64,000 nt of DNA from Periplaneta americana (lineage: Eukaryota; Arthropoda; Insecta; Blattodea; Blattidae). The notes under the pieces were generated by a model that was given only the letters and a program-made list of their open reading frames with translations, was not told where the DNA came from and made no database searches. Position 1 is the stretch's first letter; each line of letters starts with the position of its first letter. The DNA lies in NCBI RefSeq assembly GCF_040183065.1, contig NC_091117.1, forward strand, positions 111,169,001-111,233,000, read 5' to 3'. Of the stretch, positions 44,575-55,690 are shown one piece after another. Both the position numbers and the translations under genes were made by a program.

Positions 44575-44584
44575 CGTGCGTGCT
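44382..44584. repeat. GATGACGTGTGAGAGT minisatellite and (GT)n
   Basis: A variable ~16-bp unit (GATGACGTGTGAGAGT and shorter forms) fills about 44382-44520, followed by (GT)n at 44527-44570 and a few CGTG units. Both lie inside the right part of the piggyBac. Confidence 0.9.
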
Positions 44585-44971
44585 AGAAATGAAAAAATCT
44601 AAAATTTGTGTAAATGTGTTTGAGTTTTACGACAAAAGCAAAAAAAAAATTGTAGATCATACACTAAACATGATTCCTTTATCGCATGAAAAAACTACAA
44701 AAATTCTATTATATATGTATATTATCATGGATATTTTGGTCACTATAATAATATCATTATTAAAGAAGATTAATATTGTGTACAATAAAATGATTTTCTT
44801 CTGTCAATGTATTAAAATGGCATGTGGGTCCGATGGACCCTCCTTGCCCATCAACGTTACAAAGGTAGGTTGCCCGGAGAAGGGTTAAAATCGGAAACAA
44901 CAATGATTTTACTCAAAATTAGTAGTTACCACCCAAAGAACGACCATAATAGAAGAATATAGTGCAACAAT

Positions 44972-46071
44972 ACTTACTGGCTTTTAAGGAACCCGGAAGT
45001 TCATTGCCACCCTCACACAAGCCCGCCATTGGTCCCTATCCTGAGCAAGATTAATTCAGTCTCTACCATCATATCCCACCTCCCTCAAATCCATTTAATC
45101 TCCCCAAAGGTCTTTTTCCCTACGGCCTCCCAACTAACACTCTATATGCATTTTTGGATTCGCCCATATGTGCTACATGCCCTGCCCATCTCAAACGTCA
45201 GGATTTAATGTTCCTAATTATGTCAGGTGAAGAATACAATGCATGCAGCTCTGCGTTGTGTAACTTTTTCCATTCTCCTGTAACTTCATCCTCTTAGCCC
45301 CAAATATTTTCCTAAGAACCTTATCCTCATACATCCTTAATCTCTGTACCTCTCTCAAAGTGACAGTCCAAGTTTCACAGCCATACAGAACAACTGGTAA
45401 TAGAACTGTTTTATAAATTCTAACTTTCAGATTTTTTGACAGCGACTAGATGACAAAAGCTTCTCAACCGAATAATAACAGGCATTGCCCATATTTATTC
45501 TGCGTTTAATTTCTTCCCGAGTGTCATTTTTATTTGTTACTGTTGCTCCAAGATATTTGAATTCTTCCACCTCTTCAAAGGATAAATCTCCAATTTTTAC
45601 AGTTCCATTTCGTACAATATTCTGATCACGAGACATAATCATATACTTAGTCTTTTCGGGATTTACTTCCAATCCTATCGCTTTACTTGCTTCAAGTAGA
45701 ATTTCCGCGTTTTCTCTAATCGTTTGTGGATTTTCTCCTAACATATTCACGTCATCTGCATGGACAAGAAGCTGATGTAACCCGTTCAATTCCAAACCCT
45801 ATGTGTTATCCTGAACTTTCCTAATGGCATATTCTAGAGCGAAGTTAAAAAGTTAAGGTGATAGTGCATCTCCCTGCTTTAGCCTGCGGTGAATTGGAAA
45901 AGCATCAGATAGAAACTGGCCTATAAGGACTCTGCTGTAAGTTTCACTAGACACATTTTAATTAATCGAACTAGTTTCTTGGGAATACCAAATTCGATGA
46001 TAATATTATATAAAACTTCTCTCTTAACCGAGTCATATGCTTTTTTTAAATCTATGAATACTGATGATGTA
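44972..46071 (-). mobile_element. RTE-type LINE, 5'-truncated copy 2
   Basis: Same family as 1342-2472. A 13-bp target duplication ATAGTGCAACAAT at 44959-44971 and 46072-46084 fixes its ends. The longest frame (45795-45427) holds [13 protein letters not shown] and [20 protein letters not shown]. It is broken by stops and frameshifts elsewhere (for example TTAAGG where the family reads a longer LFN segment near 45855). 5' truncation is at the same motif as copy 1. Confidence 0.9.
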
Positions 46072-46179
46072 ATAGTGCAACAATGGCATGAAATATTATA
46101 TGAACATCATTCCTAGTAGCCTACTCTGCTGATATTTAGAACACTTAAACACTTTGAATAGTAGTTTGCAAAGCCAAGA

Positions 46180-47270
46180 TGTTAACATACTAACATGATC
46201 TTGCCCCCCTAATAAAAGATGTAGGTCATCCCATATTATTTGCAGATGACACAAGTATAGTAATACAGCCAATAACTCCAACACATTCCAATCTTCAACA
46301 GAGGAAATTCTCTTCAAAATATGTGACTGGTTCTTGGTCAATAAATTAGTATTAAAGTGTAACAAAACTAACATAATTCAATTTAAATCCTGTCCAAATT
46401 CAACGTTGCAAATTTCTAGCGCAATAATTAATAACTGATCCCTATTAGAAACAACAACAACCAAATTTCTTGGCTTAAAAATCGATAATGTGTTAAATTG
46501 GAAAAATCATATTAAAGAAATTACCCCCAAACTAAATTCAGCTTGTTTTGCTATTAAATCTATGCAAAAGATAGTAAATATCAATACCTTAAAAACAATA
46601 TACTTTGCATACTTACACTCGGTAACGAGTTTTGGAATAATATACTGAGGAAATTTCACAGATAGTAACAATATATTTCTATTACAAAAAAGAGTAATTA
46701 GAATAATAGTAGGTGCCAAATCTAGGGAATCGTGTAGGACTATTTTAAAAAAACTACAAATAATGCCCATGGCTTGTCAGTATATCTTTTCATTAATAAT
46801 CTTCCTCGTATGTAATCGTGAAAACTTTGTAACTAATTCAACAGTTCATAGCATAAATACACGTCAAAAAATGACTTTCATACTCCATTGGCAAGCATAT
46901 CATGCTATCAAAAAGGAGTGCGTTATATGGCAGTAAAAATTTTTAATAGCCTCCCTACCGATATAAAAAATGAAATTTAAAACATAAAATTATTTAGGGC
47001 CAAATTAAAGAAGTACCTAATTTCTCATGCCTTCTATTCTGTAGGTGAATTCATGACATTCAATAACACTTCATGAAATTGATACTAAAACTTTGTGTTG
47101 TACTAGTAGACTATATTGTAAATCTCGTCTGTATATTAGACTGTGACTATAAATTAAGATTTTATAATAGTATTAAGTTTTTTGACTTGTTCCATATTCT
47201 AGCTGTAAGCATGTATGAATACCATGTAATGTTAATAAATACAATACAATACAATACAATACGATACAAC
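46180..47270 (+). mobile_element. LINE J, 5'-truncated copy 2
   Basis: Begins in the reverse transcriptase near LIKDVGHPILFADDTSIVIQ (active site FADD). Then broken frames of the thumb and C-terminus: NWKNHIKEITPKLNSACFAI, INTLKTIYFAYLHSVTSFGI, LLQKRVIRIIVGAKSRESCR. Ends in (ATACA)n at about 47236-47265. Same family as 18394-19011. The clade is CR1/Jockey-like by motif. Confidence 0.85.
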
Positions 47271-48060
47271 AGCCAGGGATAAAACCAAAGAATTTATAAA
47301 ATAACTTCATTTCTGGTAGACATCACTTGATTCAAAAGAATATGATGCATTGCTGTAGTATTAAATAACTCTTGGAAAATTTAGCTAAATATGATACGAC
47401 AAATACTGAATTTGTTTATGCGATCATGCAATTATGTTTGCAAAATTCTAAACAACAGCTTTTTGAGTATTTTCCAGAAGATATACAAAACAATACAACT
47501 GTCACAGATGGTTACTAAATCCAATTTTAGACAGTTGCGTTCAACTGACTGACATTTAAAAAACGAAGAAAATTTAATTTAAATATGTAGTCTATGTACC
47601 TATTGATATAATGTTGAAACTAGGCTTTTTGCACGTGTAAAACAGTTTTGGACCGAAAGTGTGATAGAATGTTAAAACTAGACTTTTCGCAGAGTGTAGA
47701 CCAGTTTTGGTTCAAAAGTATGCAGGAATACTTGCAAAAGAAGCCCTTACATATTTAATAACATTCGGAATCTCATATTTATGCAAAATAACCTTCTCTT
47801 TATAACTGTCATCAAATCAAAGACGAGAAATCTCACTGAACTTTAAAGTGATATCACTATGTGTGTATTGACTATAGGCTCTAGATTTGAGAGCTACTTT
47901 CTGAAAAACAGGCACATTTGTCGCATTAATAAAATTATTTTTTACTTTAGTGTACAACTGCTGATTTTTTTTTTATTTTTGTGTTAAATGTTAATGTTTC
48001 TGAACACACAGTAAATGTATATTAAAAAGGTGTTTTTGTTTTATTTTGCAAATCATCTTG
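47271..48060. other. interior of hAT element B, no gene seen
   Basis: Between LINE J and the hAT right end; AT-rich. A partial internal repeat is visible: CTAGRCTTTTTGCACGTGTA-like words near 47620 and again near 47680 with GTTTTGG. Confidence 0.4.
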
Positions 48061-48345
48061 CGACCCCCTTCAGGTCTTTCTATGACCCTCCTGGGGGTCG
48101 CGACTCCCAGTTTGGGAACAACTGGACTACAGCATTAATGCGAGAGCTTGATACAGTGTCACGGAGCTATGAGGATCCGAGTGCACGCAAGAAACGGCAT
48201 AAGTAGCAACGATTTTCAAGTCAGTATATTTCGTAAATGAGAGCAAAACGAATGACTATCACCACGTTTCTTAACGAACGAAAATTAGTTTAAATATGGA
48301 TTTTCAATAAATTCAAGCTACACGACCTGGGACACTTCCCTTGTT

Positions 48346-49539
48346 AGTATCATCACTGTATGATGTACTGGAGAAATTTTATGTTGACCACTTAAAGATT
48401 TTTATGCCCCTGTACTTAAACAAACAGGTGCCAACACTGGAGAAAGCTTCTAAGATTTATATTTCCACTGTTGTTGCATTCTAGAAGACGAGAGATTAAC
48501 ATTAACGAATTATTAAGATTGTATATGTCTTGTAGAAAGGAAATGGTTCTTCTAGTACAAAATCAAGATAACATTGACAAAGGTAGGTACTGTAAATGTT
48601 TTTAATAGGAATATTTTTTCTATTACCGGTAAGTATATGTTTAATATAAAATAGGCATATTGATTCGTTCTATAAATTAGAATAAAATTAAAATCATGAT
48701 TTTAATGACTGATACTTATTTATTACATAAAACTAAATTAGAGCCTCTGGACCAAATTTCTTTCTCATGTCCTAGTAATACTTTAGTTGCATATTAAGTG
48801 GTGTTTGAGGTGATGAGCTTACTGCTTGTCCCTCTGTCCATCAGCTAAATTCCTTGTAGGTATTGAAACCTCTGTCAGGGAGTATCTCTATGTTCCAGCA
48901 TTGGAACGATGGGTTAAATACAATAATACATAGAACTGGTTCTGTATGGGTTATTTTTTGTCTACTACATTACATTTTCTTAAATACAATAATACATAGA
49001 ACTGGTTCTGTATGGGTTATTTTTTGTCTGCTACATTACATATTCTCATAACAATAACACATACAAGGATATTAAATGTACTGAATTCCTACGAAATTTA
49101 AATTTGTTACATATATCTTAGTACTGTCGTTGCCTCCAGTTGAACTAGAGAAAACTGGAGGAAAACATCTGATGAAAGATCACAAAACATATACCCCAGA
49201 ATTAGAAAGTGAAAGTAGTCTGGAGGAATTAATGTATAAGACAAGAAATAAATCAGCTATTATTAAAGTCCCATAATGGTTCAGATCTTCAACAAGGGCA
49301 CATTTTTTAAACTATTCTGCAAACTATGGTGGACACATATCTTTCGAAAGATCAAGTTGAGCTTTTTCCTACGAGCAATGGCAATGCTGAAGTCAGTTCT
49401 TCGCAATGTAAACAGTGTGAGTAGAACAAACCTTATTAATAATGTTAATGTTAATGGAGAGGAAGTACATGTTAGGAAAATAAAACTATTTAAAACAATG
49501 CTTTCTGGTTATGGAAAAATTATATAAAAAAAATATTTT
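48346..49539. other. unassigned DNA
   Basis: No gene recognised. Coding-like words (49140-49250: GGKHLMKDHKTYTPELESES, SLEELMYKTRNK) could be an upstream part of the decayed transposon protein at 49540. Confidence 0.35.
48916..49047. repeat. two tandem 66-bp units
   Basis: AAATACAATAATACATAGAA starts both units (48916 and 48982); they differ at a few bases. A recent local duplication. Confidence 0.95.
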
Positions 49540-49780
49540 TCCTTTTCCAGAATACTGGGAGCTTGGTACTCGTGATGAAAGAGTTGCATTTATCACAAAA
49601 CATGTCACCAGTAAGAAAAGCACAAGACCTAGAAAAGAAAATGGTTCATGATTACTTCTTTTGAGATCAATGGTCAGAGGATACCTGTCTGCAAACACTA
49701 GTTTTCTCAGCACATTGGATAAACATGATAAATTTGTAAGACACGTCACTGAGAATAAAAGGCCAAAGCAGTGCTGAAAC
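49540..49780 (+). pseudogene. transposon Cys-domain protein fragment
   Basis: Across frames: YWELGTRDERVAFITKHVTS, TRPRKENGS, FFEINGQRIPVCK, then FLSTLDKHDKFVRHVTENK. This is the same conserved domain as at 34895-35116 (a Q/E-RxxxV segment followed by VCKxxFLxTL), in a different copy. At least two frameshifts. No terminal repeats identified. Confidence 0.5.
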
Positions 49781-50093
49781 ACGCTCCAGAGATGGACGTG
49801 GAAAATATACCCTGAAACATAAGAAGAGTGGGGAAGGATTAAATGAAGTAACAACTCATAATTTGTCTTTCTCTGCTTTTGAAATTCATTATACCACAAC
49901 CTCCGTTATTTAAGTACTGAGGATTTGCAGCGTACAGTATGGTGTATGTTATCAGGAATTTACTTGTGGGGGGAAACATTGTTTTCCATGCCACACACAA
50001 TTGTTTGAGAGACTAGTGAAGATAGTCAGTGATGCTTAAGCTACAGTTTGTGGTGAAAAAGAGATCTTTTATCATGCACACACTGGATATAAG

Positions 50094-50444
50094 CAAATAC
50101 TCTCTAACATTAATACTGGAAAGTTCACTATAAGAGAGGCGAATGACTCATCAGTGCTATCTAGCGGCAGGGAATGTTGACAGTGAGGATAACATGACAC
50201 GTAGCGCGGTAAACTGCATCTAACAAGAGTTTTGTACTTCAACACGTGGTGTAAGTCGTAAGGATTATTCTCATGGTTGTTCCACAAAATGTCAGGGAAA
50301 AGTGGAATTGTTTGTTCTGTGTTCTTCTGTAAAAACTACGCTTGGCAAAAACATGCTAGATCGTTCTTCAGATTTCCGAAAGATACAGATAGGTGAGTGA
50401 GTAGTCATGTAAATACGAGTAGTCTATTACTTTTCTGCCACAGG

Positions 50445-50485
<41 letters not shown>

Positions 50486-50683
50486 TACAGTAGATAACTT
50501 GTTCTGTGACCTTATCATGTGTTGTGGCTATCACCAATGGGTATGGAGAAGGAAGATAATTAGTCTGAGATGAACTTTCGTGTCAGTAGATTCGTATAAT
50601 TTTAATCATGAAACAAACTCTCTTTCTGTTAGCTCATTCTTTCCCCACTCACACGATTGACATGACAGGTCTCGTGTCCTCAC

Positions 50684-50716
<33 letters not shown>

Positions 50717-52556
50717 ATTATTATTTGTTTTTGTCTTATAGATGTGCCATATGGGTAAATAAATGTAAAAGACAGGACCTAGACGAAACGTTTAAAACTA
50801 GAGGAACAGAGTATCTGTACAAAAATCACAGAATATGTTCAGATCACTTTAGATTATCGGACTTCAATAACCCTAATTTGAAAAGTCAGGGGTAAGTAAA
50901 AATAAGGTGTAATTGGAAAAGTACCGAAGTTTCAAATGAGTCATAGACCTGTTAATTTTTAATATTTTTTTTAAATAACAGACTGAAGAGAACAGCTATT
51001 CCTTCACTGAATTTAACAGCTCCTTCTTCCGAAAATATGGGTCAAAGTACGATGAAAGAACCGCGAAGGTCCCCAAAGAAACACATTAGACCTTCCATCG
51101 AGGAGGCGACAGGTTCTCCGATTCCAGACAGAAACAACGATAGTCCTCTACCAGGTACCTCATAATCAGATAGTACATTAGCAATAACATGTTCTCTGTG
51201 CTAAGTGAATCAGTTATTAAACTGCATAAAACTACTTTACTTCCATCATACCAAACACAATTTCTTTATAGTTTCTCCTTATAAAATACTGAACGTCATG
51301 ACTTTTTCATTCAAACTAAATAGACGCATATTGTGATACGTAACATAATAATACGAATTATTGATTTTGTGAAGAAAGTGTGTGAACTCATGTTTTCTCA
51401 TAAAAACTGATTCAGTTAGTTATTCGCAAAATATTATTTACCTAGCCCTAGACTTTCAAGACGTTATTAATATTTCACTAAATTAAGTTCCTGTTTATTT
51501 TTTAAGATGCAAGAAATCCTAAAAGGTCAAAGATGGCTCAAGATCTTCAGATAAAGACACTTTCTAAGAAATTGATTGCAGCTCAAAAGTTGGTATCTAA
51601 ACACAAAAAAAATTATTTCATCTCTTCGGGCGGAAGTGAGAGCTCTGAAGACAACCAGTTCAAATACTGATTTAATCAAAATTGTTTCTAATGATGAATT
51701 CATTGTGTCGCACGTGCGCTTAAAAAGAAAGAAAAAATGGGAAGGCGGTATTACAGATGTCTCCGATTTGGATGTAACTGTTGATGACAAAAATGTACAG
51801 CATACAAATGAAAAAACTGTGTTGCAAGAAAATGCAAGGGCTTATGTTGCAGGTTGGGTGTGTAGCAGAATAAATCAGGAAATTTGTCGAAGAAATTTAT
51901 CTTGTAAAGAAAACCCCAACGATGACATAACAATGCACATCGCAAATAAAAAATACCGTAAAGATTCAAAAATTGTTTTCCCTAATGATGTTTCTCTAAT
52001 GCTCAGCCAATTGTGTTCTGATGTTTTCAAAGAAATTGATCATGTTATTTGTAAAACTAGAATTGGTGTAAAAAAAGAACTAGTTAAAATGGTAGTGCTC
52101 CCTGTTAACATGTCCATTTGCAGTGACTGTGCCAATGTCTTCATTGATAAATATTTCAATGTGTTAATAAATTGTTACATCAAAAATAAAATGGACAACC
52201 ATACAGCTGAAAAACGAAACAAGCGATGCATGAAAGCTGCTAAAGTCATGCACAACTAAATTTCATCAAATTTGAAAATATGAGAATTTATCAATTCATT
52301 TCTATTCTAATAACTTTGTAATTTGTTGTTAATTAAAAATGTTATGAACAAAGTGACTCTAAAGTATACTATTTATTGCTTTGCAGCTTCTTATTGAAAT
52401 CAAATGCACACCTCTCCTCTTTTCTTCACTTAACCCAGCACGACGCACAGAGTGTGCAAACGTTTCAAGCCGCTAGATGGCAGCAGTGTTACTTTTCACC
52501 GCAGCTTGCAATGCTAAACAGGAAAGCTTTCCAGTATTAATGTTAGAGAGTATTTG
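50094..52556 (+). mobile_element. P-like element carrying a THAP gene
   Basis: A perfect 30-bp terminal inverted repeat: CAAATACTCTCTAACATTAA (then TACTGGAAAG) at 50094-50123 and its inverse at 52527-52556. ATATAAG flanks both ends (50087-50093, 52557-52563); the duplication is 7 bp, or 8 bp (GATATAAG) if the last G is shared. P elements make 8-bp duplications. An internal inverted pair, GCTATCTAGCGGC at 50158 and GCCGCTAGATGGC near 52471, recalls the inner repeats of P. The element is 2463 bp and holds one four-exon gene. Confidence 0.85.
50289..52259 (+). CDS. THAP-domain protein, four exons, no catalytic core
   Basis: Exons 50289-50392, 50742-50891, 50982-51154 and 51507-52259; donors GTGAGT, GTAAGT, GTACCT and acceptors TTATAG, AACAG, TTTTTAAG, with phases that all fit (2, 2, 1). 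Residues about 11-75 are a THAP zinc finger: C-x4-C (CSVFFC), FRFP, Trp in IWVNKCKR, C-x2-H (CSDHF), then AIPSLNL for the AVPxF box. Exon 4 needs a one-base shift in an A8 run near 51606-51613 to go from KLVSKHKK into SLRAEVRALK and the long frame ending KVMHN. The C-terminal part has ENARAYVAGWVCSRI, as in P/THAP9-type C-termini. The RNase-H-like catalytic domain is absent, so a DNA-binding repressor-like product is possible. Introns hold (TTA)n (50445-50484) and (CAT)n (50683-50717). Confidence 0.8.
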
Positions 52557-53406
52557 ATATAAGGAAGCAACTTCAATCCTATGATAAGGCAAATTATTTT
52601 TCACGGAGAGCAAAATAAAAATAGAATAAACGAACAATAAAAACAAATACGGAGTAGTAGTAGGTGGATGGAATTCGTTAGCAGCTATCTCCCTATGGTA
52701 AGTTCTGGATTGATGCGGCCGTAACATATTTGCATCTTTTATATTGCATTCCTGCCATCTCTTGGAGCTCAAAAATAATAGTCCTTTTCTTTTATCTGTC
52801 TATAATAACAAATCACAGCAGTGTGCACTAAGCATATGCTTATTTTAGAAAAAATTAGATACTCAAAAAGAATCACGCTGTGGTTCGGTTAAAAGTGCTT
52901 CTAGGTCAAAATTTTTTGTGCGAAATGTTGGCACCAGACTGCTGCATTGGAGTTAAATTCCTCGCTTGAAGTTGGTCAAATGTTGCTGCCTCGAATGAGT
53001 TAAGGTCTGTCATATCTTGTATGGAAGGCGACAGATAACATACACAGACATCTGACACTGTAACAGATAAGGTTTTATTTTCTGAGTTTATGACAAACGT
53101 TTAATGGAATGTACCAAAACAACAGTAACATGGAGTTATAAGTAAAATAGTGTGAAAAAACTTAGATATACAATTATTACTGTTAATTAATAATTATTCA
53201 ATATTTGATGTACCACAAATATAATATGATAGGTCCATACATAGTGTTCCATCTATATACTGTGACATGTAGAAACATTTTACAAAATATTATTGATATA
53301 GCAGTAGATTAATAACAATATTAGCACAGAGATAATGACACAGAAAATATAATAAAACGAATAATCATGCTGTACAACTGCTACAGACGCAAAGGTTGAA
53401 ACACTA
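52557..53406. other. unassigned DNA
   Basis: Nothing recognised to the right of the P-like element. Confidence 0.4.
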
Positions 53407-53462
<56 letters not shown>

Positions 53463-53471
53463 TACTACTAG
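53407..53471. repeat. (TTA)n microsatellite
   Basis: About 20 units, changing to CTA at the right edge. Confidence 0.95.
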
Positions 53472-54396
53472 AAAACTTGATACGATTCTTGCATTATCAT
53501 GATTATGTTCTCCGTTTATAATAATTACATTTAGATCCAATAACATATATCATTCCTGTGTGAAAAAGAAGAAAAAAAAACATTTACCTACAACATTTAT
53601 ATTACATTTTAAAGTAAGTTTATAGCTGTACTATGGAAAGGTTAGTTAAACACTGCAAAGTTTTAAAATCATAAACATCTATGATGTTAGTACACAATTC
53701 ATCACTGTACACTTAAACGTTAAATTTCTTCCCAATGCTATGAATGAACAAAATAACAACTTCACCACATCTTTTAGCTCGCGCTCCATTTTTGATAATG
53801 CACTACTTGCTGGTAACAAGAACAAATGCCTAATGCTCGGCCTATACCGTTCAAGGATTTCTTGCTCGTGAGGCTTTTACCCATCATGCATGTGCGCTAC
53901 CTATCGTATTATGCTATGAACTACTTGGCGCTCGAGCTAAAACATCCAATGCAGACCTCTGGTTGGCACCATTATGCAACTCTTGCAAATCCTTAAATTT
54001 TTTCGGCATTTTTCAATAAACCCAACACAGTTTACAAGGTTCATTTACAGTTCATGTGACTCATTTACTTGCAGTCAAAATTTGGAGACTTATGAATCAG
54101 GTCTATAAAACTCTCCCAGCTGATACCACATCCGCTCTAGTATACTCAGTGGCATTCTTAGCCTATAAAGCCTATGTGTAGTAATCAGCTAACATTCATT
54201 TACACACAGTAGGTTAACTTGTCGAAATAGTTAATTGATGCCCTAGAATGCTTTCAATGTCAATAAATCCCAATCCTCAATATAAGTGATGTTGAACATT
54301 TATTAATAATTTCTTAGAAAGTTATGCTAAAACTCTTCCAAAAAGATTTCACTTGAACAAAAATAGACGTAAAAATTATCTGGATGTGATATATAC
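53472..54396. other. unassigned DNA with one dispersed repeat
   Basis: No gene seen. The stretch 54045-54165 is an inverted relative of 27970-28100. Confidence 0.4.
54045..54165 (-). repeat. dispersed repeat, copy 2
   Basis: Reverse complement matches 27970-28100 through CTAAGAATGCCACTGAGTAT, GGGAGAGTTTTATAGACCTG and GAGTCACATGAACTG. Unknown family. Confidence 0.7.
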
Positions 54397-54727
54397 CAGG
54401 TGTTTCAGACCACCCGTATCAGCCTTTTTTCTCGAAAACTATATGATATTGGTTGTCCATAAAAAAATTTTGATAACAAAACATATGTAAAGAATCGATT
54501 GGTGGTAGTACCATTTCCCGTAACAAACTGGAAGTAGAGGTACCTGTGGTCAACTTTGAAACTTCAAATGAGAACATGGAGCATTGAAGGTGCCATTGGA
54601 AACTATTTTTAAAAAGAAACAACTTTTACTGAAACTTTTATTTTTCTAACTTTTATTATTTACTCACAAAGCAACAAAAATGGTATTTTCTGGGAAATGT
54701 TGTATGTTGTTTATGTACGTACACTCT

Positions 54728-55491
54728 TCATAGTAAGTGTTCAAAATGTGTGCCACCCTGTGCAAAAGAATGTTCTAATCTCCTCTTAACATCCGTGATT
54801 GCACGGAGACCTTCAGCACAGCTGAGAGACACACATGGTGTGGCTTGTCTAATTCTTTGTTTCATAGCTTCTCTAGTTGTTGTATGCACCTGGTAGAACA
54901 TGTCTTTAATTCTCCCCCACAAGAAGAAGTCATTTGGAGCGAAGTCAGGAGATCTTGCAGACCAGGCTATTGGTCCTCCTCGTCCATTTTACTGTAGGGG
55001 AATAACCAGTTAATAACACACCGAGCCCTACGTGAAAAATGGGCCAGACAGCTGCCCTGCTGAAGCCACATCGTTACCCGAAGCGCAAGGCGAATATGAT
55101 GAAGCAACTGGTGAAAAATGTTTCAGAAGAAACGTGCGTTTCCTCAAAAAAGTATGGTCCTATGAATCGGTGTCCGAGGAGGCCACACCATGTGTTGAGG
55201 CTCCACACGTGCTGGTAATACACTTCACGTAGCCAGTGTGGATTAACTGGAGACCAGTAATGGGCATTGTAGAGATTCTCCAGACCATTATTTTTGAAAG
55301 TTGCCTCATCAGTCCACAGAATTCTGAGCTCGAAATCACGGTCCATGTTTAGAAACTAGTTGCAGAAATCAACACGAGTCTGGAAGTCATGTCCCCCAAG
55401 TTCCTGATGGAGATAAATATGGTATGAATGAAATTTGTCTTTGAGAATTCTAAACACTGTATTATGATGCAATCCTAAGTCACGGGCAATC
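54728..55491 (-). pseudogene. DD41D mariner transposase, broken
   Basis: On the minus strand from 55491: RKIARDLGLHHNTVFRILKD, HQELGGHDFQTRVDFCN, a stop, MDRDFELRILWTDEATFKNN (first catalytic Asp), HYWSPVNPHWLREVYYQHVW, WCGLLGHRFIGPYFFEE. A frame loss and an apparent deletion follow near 55010-55070, and the part with the second Asp is not seen. The C-terminus WGRIKDMFYQ and TPCVSLSCAEGLRAIT to THFEHLL lies at 54922-54728. Related to but distinct from the transposase at 10959-12850. Confidence 0.8.
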
Positions 55492-55495
55492 TTTC

Positions 55496-55690
55496 TTGTG
55501 GGGGAGAATTAAAGACATGATCTACCAGATGAGTACAACAACTAAAGAAGACATGAAACAAAGAATTAGACAAGCCACACCATGTGTGTCTCTCAGCTGT
55601 GTTGAAGATTTCCGTGCAATCACGGATGTTGGGAGGAGATCAGAACATTGTTTAGCACAGGGTGGCGCACATTTTGAACACTTACTATGA
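55496..55690 (+). pseudogene. duplicate C-terminus of the DD41D transposase
   Basis: 64 codons, WGRIKDMIYQMSTTTKEDMK to AHFEHLL, the inverted twin of 54728-54922 with about a dozen residue changes. It exists only because the element's end was duplicated in inverse orientation; it has no catalytic part. Confidence 0.85.

Larger units (their letters stand above)
37741..44884 (+). mobile_element. piggyBac element, third shell of nest
   Basis: Exact TTAA at 37737-37740 and 44885-44888 flank ends CCCTTCTGCAGGCAAC and (reverse complement of the right end) CCCTTCTCCGGGCAAC. Just inside each end sits a palindrome, GGTCCGTCGGACC on the left and GGTCCGATGGACC on the right. The decayed transposase is on the plus strand at 42395-44350. 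A LINE (38302-42310) and a MITE (42565-42719) have inserted in it. Confidence 0.95.
37622..48124. mobile_element. hAT element B, second shell of nest
   Basis: Left end CAGTGATCCCCAAACTTTTT; right end reverse-complemented CAGTTGTTCCCAAACTGGGA: the CAGTGNTCCCCAAAC type of hAT terminal repeat. Flanking 8-mers GACTAGAG (37614-37621) and GACTACAG (48125-48132) match at 7 of 8. No hAT transposase was recognised in the parts not taken up by later insertions, so it was probably a non-autonomous element. Confidence 0.75.
36619..48345 (-). mobile_element. DDE transposon X, outermost shell of nest
   Basis: Terminal inverted repeats of about 75 bp: left ACAAGGGAACCGTCTCAGGT at 36620, right end reverse-complemented ACAAGGGAAGTGTCCCAGGT ending at 48344, both continuing CATGTAGCTTGAATTTA-like and TTTTCGTTCGTT. 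The transposase C-terminal half lies on the minus strand inside the left end. About 10.5 kb of the present 11.7 kb is a later hAT insertion with its own passengers, so the original element was only a little over 1.2 kb in what remains. Confidence 0.7.
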
